This document shows, piece by piece, positions 1 to 15,200 of a DNA stretch of 64,000 bases. Location: NCBI GenBank assembly GCA_963691815.1, contig OY829657.1:23502288-23566287 (forward strand). Reading direction: 5' to 3'. The notes beneath the pieces are model-generated. The model made no database searches, was not told where the DNA came from, and saw nothing but the letters and a program-made list of their open reading frames with translations. The DNA is from Echiichthys vipera (lineage: Eukaryota; Chordata; Actinopteri; Perciformes; Trachinidae). Within the stretch, counting starts at the first letter, position 1, and every line of letters starts with the position of its first letter. Both the position numbers and the translations under genes were made by a program.

Positions 1-241
1 GTACGATAACCGCACACATTTCAGCCATTATCCTCTCTTCCAGAGTGACTTAAAGCAGCACAAACACATCCCTTATTCTAATGTAAAGGCTAATATTCTC
101 AGGCTGCTGTTATCATTTTTTTTAGCTGTAAACAAAAATGACATTTCAGCTGAAATCCTTTAGAACCTGTCCTCTCTGCTGCTGTGTATCTGAGTGAACG
201 TTTGTCAGCACTGATTCACTCGTGTGTGGGTTTCTCTGCAG

Positions 242-294
242 ATGAGAACAAACCAATATGGATGCATGCAGAGGAGAGAGAGGAACAAAGCAAG
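242..294 (+). CDS. klc1: klc1 exon (TPR linker)
   Basis: Acceptor ctctgcag ends at 241 and donor gtgagg starts at 295. The exon enters with the last two bases of a GAT codon and ends in phase 0. It encodes DENKPIWMHAEEREEQSK, the acidic linker that precedes the last TPR in kinesin light chains. Confidence 0.93.
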
Positions 295-3200
295 GTGAGG
301 AAATCTGTTGATGATACAGATTGGAAAAAAAAGATTAGGAAAGGTTGTTGAAACGTGTTTTATGTAAACGACAAGGAACAGTAAAGCTGGTGGGCTCTGA
401 TGGGACTTTGTGGTGCATTCAGGTCTCTTTCTGCCTTCTGTACCAGTACCAAAACATTGTGTGCCTAGGACCTTTTTTTATTTTTACTTTTAACCATGGA
501 ATTGAAAGAGATGTCAATTCGTAGTTTTTTTTATTGATGATATTGAACGAGACAGAACAAACATGCACACAAATAACAACAACATTGAACAAAACATAGA
601 TGTCTGAATATAATAATAGGTGTAATATTCTAAGAAGGAGTTGTTATTTTTTATACTAGTATCATATAGAAGTTTAAAATTCTGGTACCCTGACAACCTT
701 ATTAACGAGCATACACATATTTTCACATATTTTGTTGATTTTGTTAACTACGTTTAAATTCAGGACGATCAAACACAGAGCAAACCACGGACAACAGTGT
801 TGAACCCCTCTGACAGATTTGTGATCAGATTTAAGATGAAATAGGAAAGATTGACTTGGTTAGAGTTGGATTAGCAGATTAAGTCTCTGTAATAACCATC
901 CAGTGCTGATGAGTCTTCATGGTTTAAAAATGTTTCAGAGAAGGAATCCTGACTGGACTATAAGATTAAATACCCCTTCATGTTATCTTTGATGGTATTA
1001 AAAAAAGAGCCTCTCGCTTTGAAATGGGTTCATTTTCCTCCTTTAAAGCACAAGTTACTTCTTGTTTTAGTTCACTAGTGTGTGCTTCTTGTGCAGACTC
1101 AAAATCTTCATGTAAGTAGATGTGATTTCCCCTTTAAGCAGTTTTGTTGTGAACTAATGAACACGAGTTTTGTCTCACAGGGGAAGCAGAAGGACGGCTC
1201 TCCGTTTGGAGAATACGGAGGCTGGTACAAAGCCTGCAAAGTGGACAGGTCAGTTTGATGAATTCAATGTTTCAGCATCGCCCCTTCATCACTCAAACAA
1301 GTATAAATGTTTTCCTTACAACAAGACGTTCCTAAATGAAGATAACAACAATACTGAACAATGCTGGTAATACTCTTTTTCAAAGAGTATTTGTGTCTCA
1401 TAACTTTTAGATCACCATTAAAGTGTAAGTCTGGCGAAAATGGACCCCATGGTCTTTTTCAGCAGACTGCCCGGAGAGACGCTAACAGCCCCAAAGGGCT
1501 ACCTTTGCGCTGAACGCATCCAAAACAGCTTTTTTTAACCACTAACACTGCTCAAAATAACAGCAAACCTCTGCAGTAGTATGATATGGGTCACTACACG
1601 TAAAACGAAACACCAACAACGTAGTTAGAGAACCTGGATTTTATTTAAAAAAAGACTGTTTTACAAGTCTGTGCCTACCGGTAGAGCCATGTATACAGGA
1701 AGTCGATTACTGAATACACTGGTGACACACAGCAGATGTGAGTGAAAGACAGTGCAGGCACCTGAAAAGACGACTAGCCTAAGCCTTGAAGTCAAGAGAG
1801 ACTGCGAAAAAAGGAACAGACTGAATTTTGTGAATCAGAAATGTTTTTTTCTGTTTATTTTCTCGCTAATCATCTTTTGACCCTTTGATCTCTCCCAAAA
1901 TTATCTTTTTATTTCAAGACTACATTTGGAGTAGTGTACGTCATAGTTCTGTTGGTGTTCTAAGTTGTGGATAGATTTTGTATTATGTGTCCTTGAAAAG
2001 TCATGGACAAGATTTGAAATGTTTTCCATGAAATGAACCTTGAATATAGATTCAGATTAATTTATTCAGGACATATTGGAGTCCATTGCGAGAAAGAACT
2101 CAGCCTCTGTGTCATCGTTTTGGTACTACATCAAAAAAAAAAGTATGAATCCGTGCATTCGCGTCGTTAATGTGAACGATTCGCTCTGATGATATTCCTC
2201 TGTCTTGTTTTTTTGCAGCCCCACAGTGACCACCACCCTGAAGAACCTGGGCGCCCTCTACAGGCGGCAGGGCAAGTTTGAGGCGGCCGAGACTCTGGAG
2301 GAAGCTGCCATGCGTTCCAGAAAGCAGGTGTGGTCTCCGGATGATGTGACTAATAAAACAGGATTCCTCGCCACGGTCGAAACGCCACGGTCAAAACGCC
2401 ACTGTCTGTGTTAACACTGCAGAGATACCGACGGACCGCACGGCATTTACTGCGGATTAAAATGTTCAATCTAGTGTAAATTTAGGAATGAGAAGATAAG
2501 CCTTGAGATGCTGAGAAGCCTGGGGCGCAGCTTTTAAACAGCCTCTGATGGCGTTTTAGTTCTCAGACATAACAGGGTTTCCTGTGGAGATGAGCAGCGG
2601 TTCCTGAATTTGGACTTCTGTCTCTCAGTGGGGAAGTTAAACATTATACTGGATTCCTATGGTGCCGCTACAGTTACAGCTGGAGAGACTTTATTATGTT
2701 TTGGTAATCACATTATAAATACTGCATAGAAACTTTTATGAAAACAAATATTTAGAGCTGTATTAAAGTTCCGAAAAACTAGGAAACCTACAGGTAACTA
2801 TCTATATAGCACCTTCTAAAAACAGAGTTCACGAAGTGCTTTGACAGACAAAGAGAGTACTCACATGTTAATATAACAACAGACTAAACAAAAGCAAGAT
2901 TAAATGATGGTAAATAGAAACAGGTAGACATAAGATGCAGAACTTGGTTGGCAGAAGACAAAGATCAATAAATAAAATAAAAATTAAAATGTGGGCTTGG
3001 TGAAAAAATGTGAGCAGCTTTTACAGATATTGATGCACTTTGTAAGAGGAAGACGTCACAACTAGAGTCAAAGATTGTAGAGTTTTAAAGATTATAAAGT
3101 CTGTGTAATGAAAGAGAGAGGAACATAATATAAGTATTTAGACTCGGACAAAGTCACCGTCTGCTTCCTGTTGGTGTTTTTTTCCACTCTTGAATAATTG

Positions 3201-6200
3201 ACTCTTCAGACAGGGTAAAAGGAAACTGCTCTGTGCTGGAACACTATCATTGTCCAGCTTTAGTTAAGCCAGCAGCTGCTCGACTTTGCCAACAACAGAA
3301 ATCTCATTGAATATGCTTTCAAATAAGCATTTTTTATATGAAAACTTAAGTCCCTCTTCACTGTGCAGAGTAATGATCGAGGTCCGTTCTCTCAACTTGA
3401 TCCAATCGTCCTCGCCTACTGGAGTCGGCATCTTGTCAGACTTTGATTCCTCCTCATTTCCTCTTACAAAAACATGTGACGTTGAAGGGGGGGGGGGGGA
3501 TTGGGGGGGATACGTCCATCTGGCTGACGTTTACCTCCGAGGAGAAGTGAGGGCCAGAAGCTAGCTGTCACTCAAGAGGCCACGCCCCTAATTATTCATA
3601 AACTTTAACCTCCAATAAAATAAAAACTAGCCTGGCTCAAAAAAAATTTGTGTTTTTTTATACCAGGCCTTAAAAAGGTTTAATGATGCTGTGAAAACAG
3701 CCTGTTTAACATGGGGGTCAATGAGAAACTGCTCTATTATGAAACCTGCCCCTAGTGGACACTCAGAGAACTGCAGTTTTTGGCACTTCTGCATTGCATC
3801 AACCAGGAAGTGGCTGTGGTTGGAGCTTGATCAGGATGCATCCGGGTACATGGCGAATCATGAGAGAGATGATGAATCGGCTGATTGACAGACAGACTGA
3901 GTCGCTGCTAAACCCTAAGAAATTACCCACACTTCCTCAAGATATTGCCCACCACTCATGTAACTGATTTATAGCAATATTTAGGTGTGTTTTGGGTACG
4001 CTACTACAAATTTTTTAAATCCATTCCTTCAATCCTCAATTTAATGTTATGCTATTTGACCTTGTTTCGTGCCGAGGATGAATAGCCTATAGCTTCTTGT
4101 AGCCTATTACCGCACAGCTGACTCTGCTCCTGCACAGTCCTGTCACTGTGTCAGTGGAGGAGTGAGACTCACTCGTGCATGGTTGGAGATAATATTCCCC
4201 TACAAATCCACGGCGCAAATTCGGTCATGCTCTCGCTTAAGTGAGTGGCTGCATTAACTGTAGTTGACATTGTAGGAACAAGTTTCATTAGCCATTAGGT
4301 GAATTTGACTCAAGTGACTCGCTCTACCCAGATCATATTAGTGAGAGACTCAGAATAACCTGAATCCTTAAAGTGATCCGGGTTGACATCACCAGTTTTT
4401 ACATGAAGGAAGGAAGTTTTAAGTTTTGACATTACAATGAATTTACTCCAGACTCCGGAAACACTGAGAATTTAGTTTTTAGTTTAGTCATCATAAGAGT
4501 CATCTTGTGTCCACTAGTAACAATATTTCTACAAAATGTTTGGTAGGAGCGCCTCCTGGACTCAAAATGAGTTAGTTGGATCAGGATGCATAAATCTAAG
4601 CCAAGAGAAAATTCCAAGGCACTCCCCTCTTGATAATTAAAAATGTTATATTGTAATGTTAACCATAACATGACTACACCATTAAAATAAAGACATTTTT
4701 ATTATCAAGAGACTTTTCTCTGAAAAATATTTTTAATTGTGGACGAGGGAGAATGACTAGATAGCTTTGAACATTTTTAAACTCAGTGATTGAACATTTG
4801 TTTTATATCAGATACAAATTATATGCATAATGTGGAAGTAGTGCAGATCATCCGGGTATTTTTACCCACAGAAGTTGAACTTTTTGGCTTCATGCGCCAC
4901 TGAGCAACTTTCATAAAAATGATTGTGAACATGTCTCAAGTGTCATTATGGGTTTTAAGGGTTCTAGCTCCACTTTTCTATCTGTGCGGCTGAACAGAGA
5001 ACTGTTTTTGCTCCTAACGTTGCCTGCAGTAGGAAACAATGAGTGTGTGCCAGGGTCTTGGTTCAGTGCAGCAGGTGGTAGAAGTCTACAGCTTTAATAA
5101 TAATTGGATTGGATGGTCTATGTGTGTGACAGTGTGCTCAAACGGCACGTGGCGGAGGTGCTCAGCTTCTGCTTTAATTGGATTAGTTGAATTAGAATTA
5201 ATTGCTGCCCTGTGTTCATATACAGTATATGTACGTACATATGTGTGAGTGTGTATGTGTGTTTATCATCAGGGTCTGGACAATGTGCATAAGCAGCGCG
5301 TGGCAGAGGTCCTGAGCGAGCCCGAGGCCTGCGAGAAGCAGCGAAGCCGAGAGAGCTTGACCTCCGACACGGTGAAGTACGAGAGCGGGCCAGACGGTGG
5401 CGAGGAAGTGAGTATGAGCGTGGAGTGGAATGGGGTAAGTACAGTACACAGCCCTCGACACATTACTGAGAGTCCTCAGACCTGTTTATGAGACAAACAG
5501 CCCCATTTCTTTCTGGACAGAAGCCACATACAAAGAGATCAAGTCTGATAAACATGTTGAAATGCATTTCTGACGTATGTATAATGATAACAGTGCAGTA
5601 CCCTCCACGCAGATTATTTTAACTCTGGAGCTCCAGCTGCTTTAATTGGCACCTGCACACTAACTCAAAACCGCAAATTTATCCAAACTATTCCCGTATT
5701 TAAGGAGGTCAGACCTGATTTTCATTTTACTGAACGCTTGAATCAGATGAGTTTTTGATCATCTCAGGATGATAGATCAGATCAAAACTGCTGAGTAGGG
5801 CTGCAACTAGCAATTATTTTCGTATCTCCATTAGTTGTTTGGTTTATAAAATGTGGATCAGTGTTTCCCAAAGTCTAAGATGAAGTCCTCAAATGTCTCG
5901 TTTTGCCTACAACTCAAATATATTCAGTTTACTGGCACAGAGGAGGAAAGAAACCAGAAAATATATTTAAGACACTAAAATTGGAGAATTTTGACTTTTG
6001 ACTAATAGTTGGTTGACAACTTATGAATGAATCAACTAATTGTTGCAGCTCTATTTCTGAGTCCTTATGACATTTGTGTACAACAAATACAACATTGTGA
6101 CTTTTTATTTCACCTATAGCCAAAATCTCTATTGCAATATTCTTACTCATCACTGTGCATGGTCTATTCTGCATTGGACAAACTATGTATTAAGATAAAA

Positions 6201-9200
6201 TCATCCTTGTTTTATCTGCTGGGTACTAAGATGTATATATGAGTCTTCATTGCTGTATTATACAAATGTTTATCAGGGTTCTCCAGTGGTTTCTGTCAAG
6301 AAAGATCCCATCAGGTTGTTGCTTTACCTTGTTAATCACAGTCACTCTAATTTACCACACAGCTGACAGTATTAGCATCATTTTTTTCTGAGCTGCACTG
6401 ATCATGCTGATTGACTGTCAGAGTTACTCTCCTGCAGTAGCTGCTTCTTCTCCACTTTGATTAATACGTGAAAAGCTGCTCTCTGACAGCAGGTGCCTCA
6501 GTCGTAGTGTTTTCACATTTCCACACTGCTTTGATCGTAATAAACCACTTAACTCTCTTTCTGTAGAGCTTTCCCCCCTCGACTAACTCTGACTCTTAAA
6601 AAAATCTGCTTTCACAGCAGTAAATCCCCTCTGGGTACACATGTTGACAACACCCACCTAACTCCCTCTGCTGCAGAGCCACACGTCTTTATTTCACAGT
6701 ATCTGCAGACTTTTCTCAGCCTCTAGTGACTGCAGTGGCACGAACATGTAGATGTAGCGTCTCAGTAGGCTGACTGCCATCTTATTTCTTCTGCTGCTGC
6801 TGCTGCCTGCTCACATAGCAACAGTAGTCATAGCGCCCTGAACAACCAATCAGCATCTCCCCCTGTTCCACTTGGTCTTGGCTGTGGGAGGTTTGTCACT
6901 GTCAGCCAGTTATTAGTAAACAGCCTCCTGCAGACAATCTCACACCACCAGCTGATCTCTGAACCTATTTATAGATCAGGGAGGCAGCCTGGCTTATCTG
7001 GAAAGAGCTTTAGCTGGAAGTAGGGCTGCACAATCAATCAAATATTAATTGTCATCACGATTTTGACGTTTTAAAATGCTCCGCTCATAGAAAACTCTAC
7101 TCCGTATCAGATCAACAGCTTCCTAAAGTAACACCCCACCAGGGGGAGATCCAGATGTTTTGGCTTCACTTTCAGCTGTCATGCAGCTGCACACACACCC
7201 TGCAGAAGCTGCGAAAAACTGTCCTGAATGTTGCGGCTGCTCTCCAGAGCAGAAGAGTCACAAACAGCAGAGAGCAGACGGGTGAAGCCTAAATCAAATG
7301 TCTGCAGCAGAAGGCGAAGAGCTCGTTTTATTTATATTTTGCTTCCAGGAGATGCACCGTGATCTTATTTTGGTACACAGATTTGGGAAAGCAGTGCTCT
7401 GTTTAGTGCCATACAAATATTTCAATCAATCAATCAATAAATAATAAATAATTGTGATCTCAATATGGATACAAACTAATTCTGGCTTCTCTCATCTAGC
7501 AGTAAATACATTTAATGTTTGAATGTTGCCGTAGAGTCAACAAGAATACCACAATTTCAAAACATGCCTGAATTCATTTAGAATTTAATATAAGATCAAA
7601 CTTTATTAATCCCTGAAGGTAAATGAAGTGCTACAACAACACAGGAGGACGACCTGGAAACGGATGTGTAAATTAAGCCATATGTAAAAACAAAAAATAA
7701 ATAAAAAGATAACAAAAAGTAAGAACACAGCGTACGTGTGTTTAACAGTGTGCATAAATGCGAGTGCAAAAGAAATACTGCTGTTTTCTAAAACCTCAGA
7801 TCAAAGTGGCATAGAGGAAAATCAAATATCACCTTATTTTTCAAAAACAAATACCTGGATATTGATATTGTAGGGGTTGATTGTCGTTTTCACAATCTGT
7901 TTACACAATGAGATTTTTGATAAATAATCATCAGTAATGTGGATCTAATGACTAAGTGGGTTTAATATAACAAATAGAGCAGTCTGGAAAATCATTTTGT
8001 TGTAATGCAGCCTTTAAAACCAGTAAAAGACAACGCTGATGTCATATTATGATATCCAGTCTATATTAGGGATGGGCCCGAGTACTCGTTTGTGACACCA
8101 CTATTCGCACTGCGTAGGCTATAATAGAGCGAGGCCCGCTATACCTGATACGCGGGAAAAACGGCATTCTTTTTTAATACACACTCTACACAGCGATGAG
8201 GCGCTGCTGTTGCCTTTTCCCACATGTTCCATCAGCCCTCAGTGTCGCCGCTCTGTCATTATCATTTGCTCCAGCCTTGTTGCCGTTGTTTGCCGTGACA
8301 GTGGCTTGTACTCAGGCTCGACAAAAGTAATCCGCTCGCTTAAACTTCACGGCAGCAAAAACAGGAGGTTCATTCGTTGCCGTAGAGCAGACTGTGTCCA
8401 CTCTCTCATCTTCGCGCACCGAGGCGCTGTGAAAGACCGCATTGCTCCTCTCCGCTCGCTCCCTGCAGCGCTCCTGAAATCACTTTAAAAGCACAAAACG
8501 GAACCGATGCATAACTGGAAACACCGAGCCACACATCCAATTGTTCAGTGGGTAGATGAGAATGCTAATAGTCACGGGGGAGGAGGAGGAGAAGAGAGAG
8601 GTGCTTCTATCTGCAGGTGACGCATAGCAACAGGAACCTGTCTTAAAGTTATATCTAGACACTAAAGGCACCAAATGACGTGCGTTTAATAATTTTGTTA
8701 GTTTGTAATATTGAGAATATAAATATATCATTTCGATGACGCTATTCATTCCAAAAGTGACAGATTCATGACCTTGCTGTGAGCTGCGCGATTAAAGAAA
8801 AGAACGTACCTCCCTTTTTTTTTAAATTTAGTTTTTTTTAGTGAAGAGTTCTCGAGTACTCCTCCAGGTAATGCATGTATTCAACTATTGAAATGCCTTA
8901 AAATGCCCATCCCAAGTCTATTTACAATATTGATGTATTGCTTAGCTCTGTAGATTTCTGTTGAGATTAGTATATGTGCATAATGAATATAATCAAGAAT
9001 AATGTGTAAATAATAAAATGTAAAATGAAGATATAATAAACATGACTATACTTTATATAAAAACATGGTGTCGGAGGTACGTTTACCCTCCACTGCTTCT
9101 CTGCAGCTGTCATATAAATCACTTCCACTTGAGCTCTCTCCACATGCAGGTGTGAAAACATCTTTCACTTTATTTTTAAAAACGCCCTTTGTGAAGCAGT

Positions 9201-12200
9201 GTGACTCATCAGTGTGTTCATCTGACTCAGCCTGGGCTCTGTACTGTACAATTTCTGTGATGTTTGATCTGTGTCCACTGGGCATTTCTACGTATCCCTC
9301 TCTGTGTTTTTTTATGTATCTCTCCTTTTCCTTTATCTGTGTGATGAGCTGCTGCCTCAGAACGTAAAGTGTGATTATCATTTCTCTTCCTTTTGCTCGC
9401 TTTGTCAGCATGTTAGCAGCCAGAGAGGAAGGAAAGCTTGTTTGATGGATGTTAAAGTTGCAAAAGTGAACATAAATGCTAAAAACACAATAAATGCTGA
9501 TTATTGTTAAGTCGGCTTGTGTTAAATATCCTTTAAATATGCTCCAAAGAGCTGTGATCTCTAATAAGTTTATTATTATGATTACTAATGTGCTGTTTTA
9601 TTTACACTCATGCATTTGGTTAGTTGTTTTATCCAATCAGAGGCAGAATAGTGCATTCACTAATTTATCAACAATTAGAAAAACAATACACCGTTTCTAG
9701 CTTCTTAAAATGTGGATTATTTGCTTGTTTTCTTTATTTCTCTGTGATAACATGTTCAATGTGTTGTCATTTTTCAGTGTGTCTAAGCAAATTGAATAAG
9801 TGAGTTTGGGTTTTGAGAAATTGTGTTTTATTACTTTGCTGTTTTCTGACAACTTTAGTCCAAACAGTTAATGTGTTAAATAAGAAATGAGTTCCTGATA
9901 ATGAGAACAATCTTTGGGTGCAGCCCTTCGTAGTTCCTGGCTGCTCTCATGCGTCTCCTGCCTGCATCCTCTCTGTGTTTTATTCATTTTGTGGTGCTCT
10001 AACAAACGTTAACCTTGTTCCACTTGATGCTTTAACGTGCCTGCAAATGTTCCAGATATACAGACACAGTATCTCTCCACCACGGTAAACTGTGCAAAGG
10101 CTCTACCTGGTGGGGGAACTCTGAATTACACCACAGTGGACTGATGTTGACGTGCAAAGATGAAATGCAAAAACAATACTTTGTTTTTATCAGTATTTAT
10201 TTGTATTTAAATAAGAAGTCGGGTTCTTCAGCACATGGCTTTTGTTCAGCAGCTTTTACGGCTTGAAAAAGTCCAAGTGGCACATATTATATAAACCATA
10301 AACAGCCTGGTTTATGAGCATATATTTGGTGTTACCTTCCCACCCAGTCAGAAGCGGTCCGGTCGCTGTATTCTAACATGTTGCACTTGATTCAGTCAGC
10401 CGAGACCTTTTTTTATTATTATTATTATATTTTCACTGTCACCCCTGAAGCAGGAAGCATGAAGGTGTGATTTGTTTTCTGGACAGAACTGATAACAAAG
10501 CTGTCCTCCACCCTGCCAAAAATCACTCCTTTCCTCCTCAGTTTGTTTAGTTTTTTCTGGTTCTTGGAACTCTTTAACGAGTCAGTGGGCGAGACCTGAG
10601 GACATTTGGACCGGACTGTGGAAAACCACGTCTGATGGCCTCAGAGGAGCTGAAATACTAAAGTCTGCAAAAAGTGTTTTTATTTTTACCAGAAACTTCA
10701 GGAGGTCGGAACTGATTTTAGCTTTCAGACCTGTTTTTTTTTTTTATTTGTTGTTTTTTAACATAATTCTTGTGATTTGGTCCACAAAAATAAGCTGCAA
10801 GTGATATTTTAGGTACACCTAGTTAAAATAATGCAGTCTAATACAACACTCCTGCAATAAATCCTGCCTTCATGGCTGTTTGATGTTCAGTTTGAGTTGA
10901 AAGGTGTGGATATAAACATGGTTGACCAACATTTTAGAAACACTGTAGTTGTACCTAATAAATTGGCAACTGAATGGACCTAAAAATAAAATGAAGCCCC
11001 TGTCGACACGCATACAGATATTTTTGAACAATTATATTTTTCGCTTCCGTTGAACAAAAAAAAAGACCTTTGTCCACACAACTTTCATTTTATATAATAC
11101 CTCACAAGAACGCAAATACAAAACAATCAAACTTTTTTTTGCATATAATTATTCTCCCACCACTCTACCTCTGCACTTGTCGAATTTACCGTATTGTCCC
11201 GAATACAAGACATGTTTTTTTCCCTGGAAACCTGCCTGAAATAGGGGGGTTGTCATATTTTTGGGGTCTAGATTAGCAGTGCGTGCTTCTAAAGACACAG
11301 TCACTGAGTCGGACAGTCACAACAGCAGATGGAGCCAAAAATCTCTATAAGGAGTTCCTTTCATGAAGGGCCGTCAATCACAACACAGTTTACAGAGACA
11401 CTGTTACAGAGACAACTAGCTTAGCTTATGGTGACAGGGGCCTGAGACATGGAGAGACACAGTGATGTCCCCAAAAAAGAGGCTCAAAAGTCTGAGGAGG
11501 AGTTCTGACGCCATTTTGTTATAATGGTGATTTACGCAGCAGAGTCAAACGGCTTTAAAGCAGCAGAGAAACACGGGAGGCTCTGCTGTCGCAGATTTAC
11601 GGAGCTGCTCTATTAGATGCAGGAGGTGTCACTTGGTTTTGTTTTTATTTTGAAACTGACTGATCATTTTGTTTGTTTAGTGGGTTTCTGAAGAGGACTA
11701 TTTCTGGTTTGAGAAGAAAGACTCATTTTGTTTTGGTCGTTGGAACGGAGAGTGTGAAATTATTGGATCGAGAGAAAATACTTGTTTTTAAGTCTTTTTC
11801 CAAAAATTATTCTTAAAAAAGGAGGGTTGGGGTGGACCGCTGGGACAGTGGTTAGAGCAGTCGCCCCATGTAAAGAGGCTGAAGGTCCTCGAGGCATCAG
11901 CCGCGGGTTTCACTCCAACCTGTAGCCCTTTGCTGCCCCCCCCCTCTCTTTCTCACACCACATTTCCTGTCTGTCCTATATAATAAAGGCTTGAAAAACT
12001 GCCAGAAAAAAAGAAGGGTCGTCAAATTTCAATCAATAAAATTCATCTATCTTTTTATGAAGTTTCAGCGGGTCAGTTAGGTGGCAAGAAAAGGTCAAAG
12101 AAGATCCTGAGCATGTGTAGTTAGCTCATTTTTTCTTTGTGGTATTAACAAATCAAACAGTAGTACAGGATCAACCTTACTGTCCATCAGTGAGAATCTT

Positions 12201-15200
12201 GTTAAAGGAGTTTTATCACTTTATAAAAAAATCTGTTGAAGCAATACTGTAACAACAACCTCTCCAGCTAATGCACGAGCTGGTGGAGAAGTGCTGTGTC
12301 TGATCTGGGAACTCTTAAACACATTATCAGTCTTTTAATCTACTGTTTCCTCTTTTCTAACTCTTTTTCCATTTCTATCCTCTCTTAAATTGCCCCTGTC
12401 TTTCTTTCTTCTCCCTGCTCCGTCTGACCGGTAGGCATAACTCCAGATGCCTTGTAATGGTTCTAAACAAACAAACAAACTTGTCTTCTGCATGACGGAC
12501 GCCTCGCCTCGCCTCACCTCGACTCAACCCCCTTCAAGCTTTGCCGTTTTCTTCAGCTCTGACTCCCCCATTCTCTCTTTTCTCCTCCACCACCTGCGGG
12601 TGTTTCTGGAGGGGATTCTTCACGCTGGTTCAAACCAGAGCGATAATGTTGCTTTGAAACTCCCCTCTCTGCTGTTTTTTGGGAGGGGCAGGGGGAATGT
12701 GGAGACAGCTTGTGTGCTTCCTTGTTGTCTTTGAAGCATTGTGTGTATCTGCTGTGGGTGTGAGACGACAACATTAAACTCTTACCATGTTCTCTCTGCT
12801 GTCCTTCAACACTAGCGTCTCTTTCTGTCACTCTCCGGTGTCTTTGAACTGTACTTTCACTCACAGTGGCTGTAGACTAATTTAATAGGTTGTCGGGGGG
12901 TCAACAGTAATGCCCTTAAACCCCGTTCTCTCTCAGATGTCCTTTTAAAAAGCATAACTCTCTCCATTTTGACCTGGAAAACCCTCCCAAACACAACAAT
13001 TCTGACCGGAATCATTGAAGTTATTTGCTTTCTTGGATGAAAAAACAATCCCAAAAGCACCAAAAGAATTTCTGTTTTAATGTATAAATAGTTCTTCTTC
13101 TAGTACTTCTTTGCTCTCATTTGTCAACCTTATGTAGAACATAACATAACTTTGGTTGTTTAAAACACAATAACATCTAATTTAATGTGCTTAACGAGTG
13201 CAGTAAACAGTATACTTTATACAGGGGTGCAGTTCTGCCGGAACGCACCAAGGACACTTTTTTTCTCCAAGTGAGAAAAAAAAGAATAGTATAATCTTGT
13301 TGGCGTTCAGGCTGAACAAATAGTTTATTATCATTTTTGATATTTAAGTTGGCTCAATTGATTCAAGATGTCAACTTCTGCGCTAAATCACATGAAAGAA
13401 AACACTCTTGATACAGACTGTAGTGACAGAGGTTAACACCGATGACTTCGGCAGGAGCACAAAATAAAAGCGTCTCCTCCTGTGATTTCTGAACACAGTC
13501 AGGGAGCAGAAGCAGGAAAGGCTTTAACTGAGCAACTGTAAGATATTAATTGAGTTTCCTTTTAGTGAAATACTCTGAATGAATTAAAGTTCCCTCTGGT
13601 AAACAGTTAACTACTTAGTGTGTGTCTAGAGCTTTTATTGTGAAAAGTCAGAGCGCAAGAAGTGAAGCTATCTGTGCTGCCTTTGTTGAGGTTGACAGTA
13701 AAATCGTTTTCTGTCTGATCCATAGATTAATGACGTCGAGCAGAAGACCTCTGTGTTGTTGTTTTATAATCCTATAAGGAAAAAAAATCAACCTTCATTA
13801 GTTATTTATTCGTGGTGCGTCAGCTGTGTAAAATCAATGGATCCGAAACAATATTGTCACTTTTTCGCTGTGTGAAAGTACTCAAAGGAAAAACAACAGT
13901 TCTAAATATATTAAAGTGCAAATCAATCGCACAAAAAAGTCTCCCACAGTGTGTAAAGGTCTTTATACTGTCAATTCGTGTTAGGTCTATGTAGACTTGT
14001 CACAGTAGGTTACACAAACTTGGAAAAAGCTTACCATTGTAATAATGCTTGTGCGCACATGCGCCGTGCGTCATAGGTGCGCTCCGGTAGGAAAAAATCG
14101 AGCACTACACCCCTGACTTATTCTGTGGATAAATATGTAATTCACCTCTGCTGTAAGATCCTGTAAACGCATGAAAAGTGCTTGAATTTTACTTTGGAAA
14201 AGGTGTAGGAGCCCTGTACACCTTTCCAACAAGTTCCATGAAAATCAGGCCGGGAGTTTTTTACTCGCTATGTGCAACTTTTTCGACTCTACATGCGGTT
14301 GACGTCACAGCCAACAGAAACTTTCCAGGTACAAAATGGTCAGAGTTAAAGTCACTTTTTATCCTCCCACCTCTCCATCGCTCTTTCCGTGGAGTTCAGA
14401 AGCTTTTTTCGTCTCACACCTGAACGCCATCAGTGGTGACTTGAAGCTCATAATGATTCTCAACGTGCTGTAAATAACATCAGCGTGACTCGTCAGCATG
14501 ATCGAGAAAGCACCGTCACTCATGGCTCTATTAGTCGGTAACACTTTAGTCACTCTGTGCTCTGTGTCATCTGTTTGTAATGATATCGGACTGAACTAAC
14601 CGTGTGATGTCAACGAGAGGACACGTTAAAGGTAACAGGGTTCATGCACGATGTGATTACGCTTTAACAGAGTAGTTTGTCCGGTGAAAATGTGATGTAA
14701 ACCTCAGATATTTAGGGAAAAGACGTGAATGTTTTGGCCTAAACATCGAGCATCCAGCCTGTTACCTTCTGTATAATATCTCTGTATATAGATGTCAGGA
14801 TGGGCGGAAATTTGGGAATTGAACTAGTCTCCTCGTCTCTCGGCTCCTTGCTTAATAATCCTTCTGCGTGTCCTTTCTGTACTTGTTTGTGCATCTTACG
14901 GTTTGTCTTTCTTAACTTCTAATAAAACCTAAACTCTTTGCTCACCTGAAAACCTGTGCCTGTCGCCTCTTTGTGTGTTCCCTCTCTTTTCTGTGTGTGT
15001 GTGTGTGCTTCATAACTGAGTGAGCTCTAAGCATTAACAACACCTCTCAGCTGCAGCACTCTTGGTACTGAAGTGTGAACAAAGAACACATAATTGTCCC
15101 TCAAGCAGTAAACACAAGTGATCAATGGAATCGTAGAAATGTTTCTCCAGAAGCTCACAGAGTTTGTCAGACATCATTTATTTAATGAATTACCTCGAGA

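Noticed and set aside
9046..9411. Minus-strand open stretch of 121 codons (lysine/glutamate-rich)
   Set aside because: Plausible-looking composition, but no domain, no splice context supporting an exon, and it lies inside a klc1 intron. A coding call would need homology or transcript evidence.
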